DNA from: Rhabdophis nuchalis | Lineage: Eukaryota; Chordata; Lepidosauria; Squamata; Natricidae | Length of the DNA: 64,000 nt | Assembly: GCA_039707465.1 (NCBI GenBank) | Contig: CM077645.1 | Coordinates: 167,849,503-167,913,502, forward strand | Reading direction: 5' to 3' | In this document: positions 58,143 to 64,000 of the stretch, in pieces | Numbering within the stretch: position 1 is the stretch's first letter | How the letters are laid out: each line of letters begins with the position of its first letter | Made by a program: the position numbers and the translations under genes | The notes under the pieces: model-generated | Databases searched by the model: none | Seen by the model: only the letters and a program-made list of their open reading frames with translations | What the model was told of the DNA's origin: nothing

Positions 58143-58148
58143 GCAAGT
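58143..58148 (+). other. PPP4R1: GC splice donor of PPP4R1 intron 9
   Basis: GCAAGT at the exon 9 end instead of GTAAGT. The partner acceptor is TTCTAG at 59284-59289. GC-AG introns are a known minor class of U2-type introns. Confidence 0.9.
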
Positions 58149-58624
58149 CCAATTATTAAATTTACCTTCTATTTCTTTAAATTCTCAATTTCTTTGTTTA
58201 TTCACTTATTCTGAGTATAAATCATATGATTGAAAGTACAATTAACATGGGGGTGGGTCATGTATAAAGAAAACTATTCAATCCTTTATCGTCTACTCTT
58301 TTGGAACCAATGGTTTGCATTGTAGACAGTGGGTATGTTTAAAATGTAAATTAGGAGCAGGGTTTGGAGAATATCTCTTTGCTTATTTCCACTGTGCTAT
58401 TTGAGAAGTTTTCTCAGAATTAAAGGCCTTTGGAATGGTATGAAAAAAATGTTGCTAGGAGTTGTGTAGAAAAATGGGAGAGTGGGGATCACAATGTTTT
58501 TCTCAGGTCCACAGAGCTGCCATCTGAATGCAGCCCATTAATTATATCTGCCCAATAGATCATTATGATTGTGAAGGCTGGGAATATATTTAATACAGGG
58601 TGAGATTTTCCAATTCTGTCACTA

Positions 58625-58960
58625 CTACAGATATTCCTCAGCTTATGTCCATTTGTTCAGTGACTGTTCATATTTATGTGACATATTCATATGTACTGAA
58701 AAAATGGGATGTATGACTGGTCGTTGAAATTCCACCATTGGAACTGCACCATCACCATGTAGTACCACCATGATCGCATGATTGCCATTTGCAATCTTTT
58801 GCAAGTTTTCCTCCCAGCTTCCCACAAGCAAAATCATTGGAGAAGCTGGCAGGGAAAATTGCAAATCATTTCAGTAAGTTGCTCCTGCCGGTTTTCCTCC
58901 CACCCACAATATCCCTGCCTAATTCTGTATATATGGTATCTGAGATTAATACTGATACCA
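58625..58960. repeat. Dispersed GTTAAGTGA-class repeat in PPP4R1 intron 9
   Basis: CAGCTTATGTCCATTTGTTC, GTATGACTGGTCGTTGAAAT, GATTGCCATTTGCAATCTTT and AGCTTCCCACAAGCAAAATC match the family, with a GCTTCCCA...AAGTC-like right half. Confidence 0.5.
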
Positions 58961-59289
58961 TCCATGCTTTCATTTTACAGTAAAAACATTTAAAACTCTA
59001 AAATAACTAGATTTCTAGGTAGTTTACTTTTACTGATTTTAGTAGTAATCGCCATAGAGATTAAAAACTATTATTATCCTTCATGAAATAAAATTTGATC
59101 CATAAAAACCTTATCAAAATAAATGTAATCAAAGAATTTTTCAGATAGTTCAAGTAGCATATTGTCATATCTGATTTTTGGACATTCCCAGATGCAAAAA
59201 TTCCCTGCTACGTACTATTGTGAGCGTATCTCCTCCCTAATCATGCCCAATAAAATAGCTATAGTTTTCTCTGGAATATGTTCTTCTAG

Positions 59290-59420
59290 GTTCGCCAAGC
59301 TGCCTTTCAATCCCTGGGGCCTTTTATATCAACATTTGCAAATCCATCTAGCAGTGGTCAATTTTTTAGAGAAGAAGAATGTAAGAACCCTGAAAGTCAG
59401 AATTTTATAGAAGAACACAG
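59290..59420 (+). CDS. PPP4R1: PPP4R1 coding exon 10
   Basis: The acceptor is TTCTTCTAG and the donor GTATGG. The 131-bp exon encodes about residues 307-349 plus two bases. It opens VRQAAFQSLGPFISTFANP, the end of the N-terminal HEAT block, then turns into a polar, poorly conserved sequence (SSSGQFFREEE onwards). That marks the start of the long acidic linker between the two HEAT blocks. Confidence 0.94.
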
Positions 59421-59926
59421 GTATGGATAATAATATTCAATGAAAATAATGTTGAAATAAAATGTTAACACATTTCATATTTGCTCATCTTTCTTTAGAA
59501 GTGAATCTCTCACATTCTGAGAGATTATGATAAAACATGTTCCAATTTTTTCCTAATATTTTGAAAGATGATTCTTTTGTTTGTGCCAAATTTCTGTTTA
59601 TTGTAGAAAAGCCTCAATGATTTTGAGGCTTCCATCTGTGAATGAGTCAGTGAGCTTATGTGTTGTTATACAGATCAGAGTGAGTAATTTTTGAGGGAAA
59701 TATGCCAGAAGTTAAGATCAGTTTCCTGTGTACTATAGTTTGTCTACTGTTCTTTGTACTTTTGTCTGGTTTTTACCCCTTTTTGTTTGTTTTTATTATT
59801 CCTGCTCAGGCATCCTACAGATCCTCATTTCCTTTTCCCCTTTGTTACTCACAAGTTGCTGTTCGACCAACTGTATTCTAGCTAAATTTGTGTGGGTGGG
59901 TGTATCTGTGTCTGCGTGTGTGTATT

Positions 59927-60157
59927 AGCAATAGCACTTAGACTTATGTACTACTTTACAGTGTTAACAGCCCTCTCTAAGCAGTTTACAGAGTCAGCAT
60001 ATTTCCCCCAACAATTTGGGTCCTCGTATTACCCACTTCCGAAGGATGGAAGGCTGAGTCAACCTTGAGCCTGGTGAGATTTGAACTGCCAAATTGCAGG
60101 CAGTCAGCAAAAGTAGCCTACAGTACTGTAGTCTAACCACTGCGCCACTGTGGCTCT
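59927..60157 (-). repeat. tRNA-derived Sauria-type SINE in PPP4R1 intron 10
   Basis: On the minus strand it opens AGAGCCACAGTGGCGCAGTG then GTTAGACTACAGTACTGTAG (A box). The B box follows as GGCAGTTCAAATCTCACCAG. The body GGCTCAAGGTTGACTCAGCC and a tail ending AAGTCTAAGTGCTATTGCTA follow; I associate this tail with BovB-mobilised squamate SINEs. Its head end lies about 40 bp from the exon 11 acceptor. Confidence 0.85.
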
Positions 60158-60191
60158 TATGCTAGATGAGCTAATATTGACATCTGTTTTC

Positions 60192-60200
60192 CTCCAGCAG
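60192..60200 (+). other. PPP4R1: Tandem CAGCAG acceptor of PPP4R1 exon 11
   Basis: CTCCAGCAG gives two possible AG acceptors three bases apart (after 60197 or 60200). Use of either keeps the frame and changes the number of Ser residues by one. Confidence 0.85.
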
Positions 60201-60697
60201 TGAAAACAATGATTCAGAAGATGTATCCACACATGATGTACAAAGCCAGACAGAGTTGTCTTTAGACACTGAGGAATGCGATTTTGAAGCCACCCCTGAA
60301 AATGACAAAACAGAAAGTAACTTGGTTCATTTCCAGAATGAGGCATTGCTTCATAGTACTTTGTCTTTAGAACCATGCAAAGAACCTTCAGATGAGAATG
60401 AACCCAGTTTTGATCATTGTACGTTAGCAGTGCTACCAGAGCCTGCATTGCATTCACAGGAAAATTCACTTGTGGAGCAAGAACTGTATAATTCATTCCA
60501 TTTCTGGAGGACTCCACTTCCTAAGATAGATATTGATTTAGAGCTTCAGGAAAATGCAGAAAAGGATGATTTAGCAAATCAGGAAGGACAACAGGAGGTT
60601 ATGGCATGTGCATCTTCAAACATAATGGCTACAAGAAAGGAGTTGGAAGAAATGATAGAAAATTTAGAGCCTCATATAGATGATCCAGATGTTAAAG
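60198..60697 (+). CDS. PPP4R1: PPP4R1 coding exon 11 (acidic disordered linker)
   Basis: The 500-bp exon encodes about residues 350-516. Most is rich in Ser, Asp and Glu with few hydrophobic residues, as expected for the disordered central region. Two conserved islands confirm identity: QELYNSFHFWRTPLP and MATRKELEEMIENLEPHID. The acceptor is a CAGCAG tandem, so the exon can start at 60198 or 60201, adding or removing one Ser without a frameshift. The donor is GTAATA. A SINE ends about 40 bp upstream. Confidence 0.93.
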
Positions 60698-63221
60698 GTA
60701 ATAAACATCTTGTATTGTATTATATATGTTGAGCTTTGAATTAGATTTTTAATGTTTATTAAAGTTTACAAATAGAAAGATAAAAAATAACAATAAAAGT
60801 GCAAAGAAAATAATAATAAAGGAAAATAGATATACAAGAAATAACTGATTTTCCTGCTTTCTTAAAAGAACTTATAAATAAAAATATTTAAATGATTAAT
60901 GTTTTAAGTTTATAATATGAAACATATGAAATATGTTATTTAATGCATAATTTTTACTTTTGGTAACTATTTCATAAAAGTTTAAAATAATGCTTTAGTT
61001 GTGTCAGAACCTACCAACTTTCTCTGTGGAGCAGTAGGAAGGAAGCAGAGAAAAAGGAAGTAAACACCATTTGGGAAAGCAGGAAATAGCTAACTTGAGA
61101 AAAGTCCAGGAAGGGTGTTGAATTGCAATATTTTAGCAATATGAGAAAAAAAAGACATGACAGACAAAATTCTAAATAGAGAGACTTAGGAAAAATAGGT
61201 TCAACAAATGGTCTGTTGGACTGTCTTATATTATCTCTTGTGTTTGTTTTTGTAGAGTTCAAAAGTTTCCATTATTAATTTGTTTTACTAATTATTGGCC
61301 AAATCGCTTTTCATTTACCTTGGTCCAATATTTAAATTGCTTGTGCTGTTGTGAAGCTACTATGATTTCCCAATATTGCCCACGTTTAATATGGCAGGAA
61401 TACAAAGAAAGGGTAGCTACAGAAGATGTGAGCACAAAATAGGTCACATATGGGTAAAACTGAGACCTATCCAAATGCAATTGCTGGATAAATACTTTCA
61501 TTCAGGAAGCAACGGTTTAGTCAAACCTGAAAACAGAAGATGGGATTTGTGCAAGATGAACTGGGGTAAACTTGAATAATGCTGATCAGAAGCCTAAATC
61601 AGTATAGCTAATAAAATTATGAGTAACAATGTCCAAACGTCAAACATGAGAATAAAGTTACAAATCTAGAAATAATAAAAACAAATTCTCCCATTTTATA
61701 GTTATGTGCTTTTAAAGTATGGTGCTAGAATAGTAAAATGCTTTTATTTTTAAGGTAGCATGGAAGTTGTTCCTTCAGTGTAGTTTATATTAAAAGGCTA
61801 GTTGTTTTGCAGAGTATTGAGCAAATAAACGTTATAATGTGCAATGAGAGGTCAGCAAAGTGGAATTAATGCTTATATTTTCTCCCACAAAAAGGCAACT
61901 TTTAGCAAACCACCTCTGCTTTCTATTTCTTTTATTTTGCAGAGTATAATAATACTTCCAGTTACCTGAAAGTTCCTTTTATAAAATTGATAAAGTAGTA
62001 TTTGTGGAAATCATTAAACGTCCTATATTCTCTTTAACTGTTTGTATTGTTTATTTGTGGGGAATAATATATATTTAGCTATTCAGGCTGCATAACTTAC
62101 TCCATTGCTGAACAAAATCCAGGAAAAACAGCAATTAATTTCTTTTTTGTTCATATAATTTTTATTAGAAAATGTTTAAAAGAATAAAAAGTATACAAAT
62201 TTTGAGAGAAAAGTAAGAAAAGGAAAGTAATAAGAGAAAAATGTACGAAGAAAAATAGGGGAGGGAAAGAAGGAATGAAGGAAAAGGAAAAAGCATGGTT
62301 ATAAAAAACCAGCTTCTGGTCTTCTTGATAATGGTTACAACTACATTTATATTTTATCACCTCTGTCTAAGGTTCCCTTCTTTCCTTAGTCTAGCCTTTA
62401 AAGAACAATTAATTACTAATGCCTGAGAAATACTAGCTGTATATTGAACAGCTAGAATTCTTTCTTTTCAAAAGAAATCAAAAGCTAGCCTGAGATCATC
62501 AGTTAGCTTATCTTTTTCTCAGTAGGTAAATAGCCAGAATTAACAGCTTTATTCCCTGTGCTGCTTTCATCTATTGTAAATTTAACAACTACTAGTACAA
62601 TTAAATTAGGCTCTGAAAACCTCTAGTACTTGTAGTTTGATCTTCTAGTTTGCACCATTAAACAGGCTTTTATATTATGAAGCCTCTCCAATAATTTTCA
62701 TATTCTTGAAGTAAAATTTACGTATATGTATAATAACATGCTTTATCTTTGAGTCAGATATGTGGTAAGATGATTGTTATATAATAATTTTGAAGTTAGG
62801 CTTTTAACCATAAAGGACTTTAGAAAGTCATGAAAAAGGGCTTAATAGAATTTTAAAAATAATACTGGACTCCCTTTCAGTCTTTGTTTTGTATTTTCAA
62901 AAAATGTTGAGTATCCTACTCATTGGTTCTTAACAATTTTCAAACTTGGTTCTTGACTAAATACACTGATTGGAAATTAGATTGCATTTATGATTTTTTG
63001 GGTGTATGAATTAACTCCAGAAAACCCTGGAGAGTATGTCTAATTTGGCCACAAAGATATGAATGAATCTGCCCAAAGTTACCAATGGAGATCTCTGCCC
63101 TTGCCCTACCTGTATCTTAAGAATGTATGTGGGAAGCGATGCTGAATTACTAATCTGTGTGTATCATTGCTGTGTAGAGGACCTTTCTTGATATATCACA
63201 GTATTTCTTCTTTGTGCACAG
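60698..63221. other. PPP4R1 intron 11
   Basis: AT-rich intron. Open frames at 61011-61262, 61376-61579 and 62151-62360 lack conservation cues. Nothing else recognised. Confidence 0.5.
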
Positions 63222-63397
63222 CCCAAGTGGAGGTACTCTCTGCTGCTCTCCGAGCTTCCAGTCTAGATCCTCAAGAGGAGCCTTTAGCAAGCATGGGCAA
63301 GTTCTTAAAATGTCAAAATGAAGTGTACATCAAAGACCAACTAAACTGTGTGTTCATCCAGAATGACACAGAGCCTTTAATCAATGATGCTGTTGAG
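63222..63397 (+). CDS. PPP4R1: PPP4R1 coding exon 12
   Basis: The acceptor is TGTGCACAG and the donor GTAAAG. The 176-bp exon encodes about residues 517-575. It starts AQVEVLSAALRASSLD, nearly invariant in vertebrates, and ends in the more variable DTEPLINDAVE. It leaves in phase 0. The following intron is only 596 bp and is mostly one hAT element. Confidence 0.93.
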
Positions 63398-63448
63398 GTA
63401 AAGAAAAGAAAGCATAATTTATGAATTAATATAGCACATTCTATATAA

Positions 63449-63899
63449 TCATGATGGCAAACCTATGGCACGCGTGACACAGGTGACATGCAGAGCCCTC
63501 TCTGTGGGCACGCCAGCTGTCGCCCCAGCCCAGCACCACCACGCATGTGTGTGCGCCTCCCACCAGCCTGCTGATCTTCAGGTCTCTGCCACACATGCAT
63601 CGGGGGTTGGGGCACATGCGAAGGACATGCATGTATGGGGGGCACTTGCATTGAATTTGGGGGTTTGCATGTGTGCGCCCCACAACCCCATTTTAGGCAT
63701 GGAAGGCCTCCTGCAGCAACCTGTAAGCAAACACGGGGCATGGGGATACTGCGCAAGACCTCCCATGCATCATTTTGCGTCTGGAAGGCTTCCTGCACCA
63801 ACCTGAAAGCCAAAAATGGGTGAGGGGGTGCGGGGCGCATGCAGGGGGATGCTTGCACATGCTTTGGGCACTCAGCACCAAAAAGGTTAGCCATCACTG
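63449..63899 (+). mobile_element. Non-autonomous hAT element, family A, copy 3, filling PPP4R1 intron 12
   Basis: The ends CATGATGGCAAACCTATGGC and GGTTAGCCATCACTG are inverted repeats. Flanks CTATATAA (63441-63448) and CTATATAG (63900-63907) are an 8-bp duplication with one mismatch. It is 451 of the 596 bp of intron 12. The interior is GC-rich with CATGCATG motifs. Confidence 0.87.
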
Positions 63900-63993
63900 C
63901 TATATAGTGATCCTGTGCTGTGTAAATATACTATGATGTTGCTGTACACAATCTTTCTAAAAAAAATATGTTCTTTTTTCCCCACACCTTCAG

Positions 63994-64000
63994 GACATTG
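63994..64000 (+). CDS. PPP4R1: PPP4R1 coding exon 13, partial (cut by window edge)
   Basis: A pyrimidine-rich run and CTTCAG acceptor immediately precede GACATTG, which opens Asp-Ile in the phase expected after exon 12 (human continues with an acidic segment). Only 7 bases are in the window. The C-terminal HEAT block must lie beyond the right edge. Confidence 0.7.

Noticed and set aside
60090..60157. tRNA gene on the minus strand
   Set aside because: A and B boxes are present, but they belong to a SINE head; no intact cloverleaf was seen.

Overview
This window is nuclear DNA from a vertebrate, most likely a squamate reptile and probably a snake. Two conserved vertebrate genes can be read exon by exon. 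The rest is AT-rich non-coding DNA with a squamate-like repeat load: hAT-type DNA transposons with 8-bp target duplications, L2/CR1-clade LINE tails ending in a GCCCTGAGTCCC-like motif, tRNA-derived SINEs with a BovB-like tail, a Penelope-like fragment, ATCT microsatellites and copies of a GTTAAGTGA-rich dispersed repeat. The species call is inference; no search was run.

Layout. (1) 1-9,805, minus strand: the 5' end of RAB31, a small GTPase of endosome/trans-Golgi traffic. Coding exon 1 is 9767-9805 and exon 2 is 3021-3100; the remaining exons lie off the left edge. A CpG-rich block at about 9.56-10.27 kb is its likely promoter and 5'UTR. (2) 10.3-30.0 kb: intergenic. It holds a full-length LINE-1-like element that encodes only ORF1 (10804-12781, 13-bp target duplication), a broken Ty3/gypsy element of about 4.76 kb (13733-18490, duplication GAATA), a hAT element with a 700-bp purine tract (19973-21222) and smaller repeats. 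(3) 30.05-64.0 kb, plus strand: PPP4R1, the HEAT-repeat regulatory subunit 1 of protein phosphatase 4. It starts in a CpG island with the ATG at 30559; twelve complete coding segments and the first 7 bases of a thirteenth are visible. All splice phases fit, and about 577 residues of one open reading frame are recovered, with the 3' part beyond the right edge. RAB31 and PPP4R1 are divergently arranged, which I recall is also the order on human chromosome 18p11.

The introns are heavily colonised. Intron 2 (13.9 kb) carries nested DNA transposons and LINE tails; intron 4 a Penelope-like remnant; intron 6 a 2-kb chimeric hAT element and, 30 bp on, a truncated LINE-1-like copy; intron 7 a palindromic foldback element split by a LINE fragment; intron 8 a short hAT; intron 10 a SINE ending 40 bp before exon 11; intron 12 is mostly one hAT copy. 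Intron 9 uses a GC-AG splice pair.

I found no bacterial-type operon, CRISPR array or novel defence-like system. The most unusual signals are in the mobile DNA: two hAT families with different ends that share one internal core, a matching short copy in the same gene, a retrotransposon whose 5' LTR has shrunk to 19 bp while keeping both tips, and an ORF1-only LINE.
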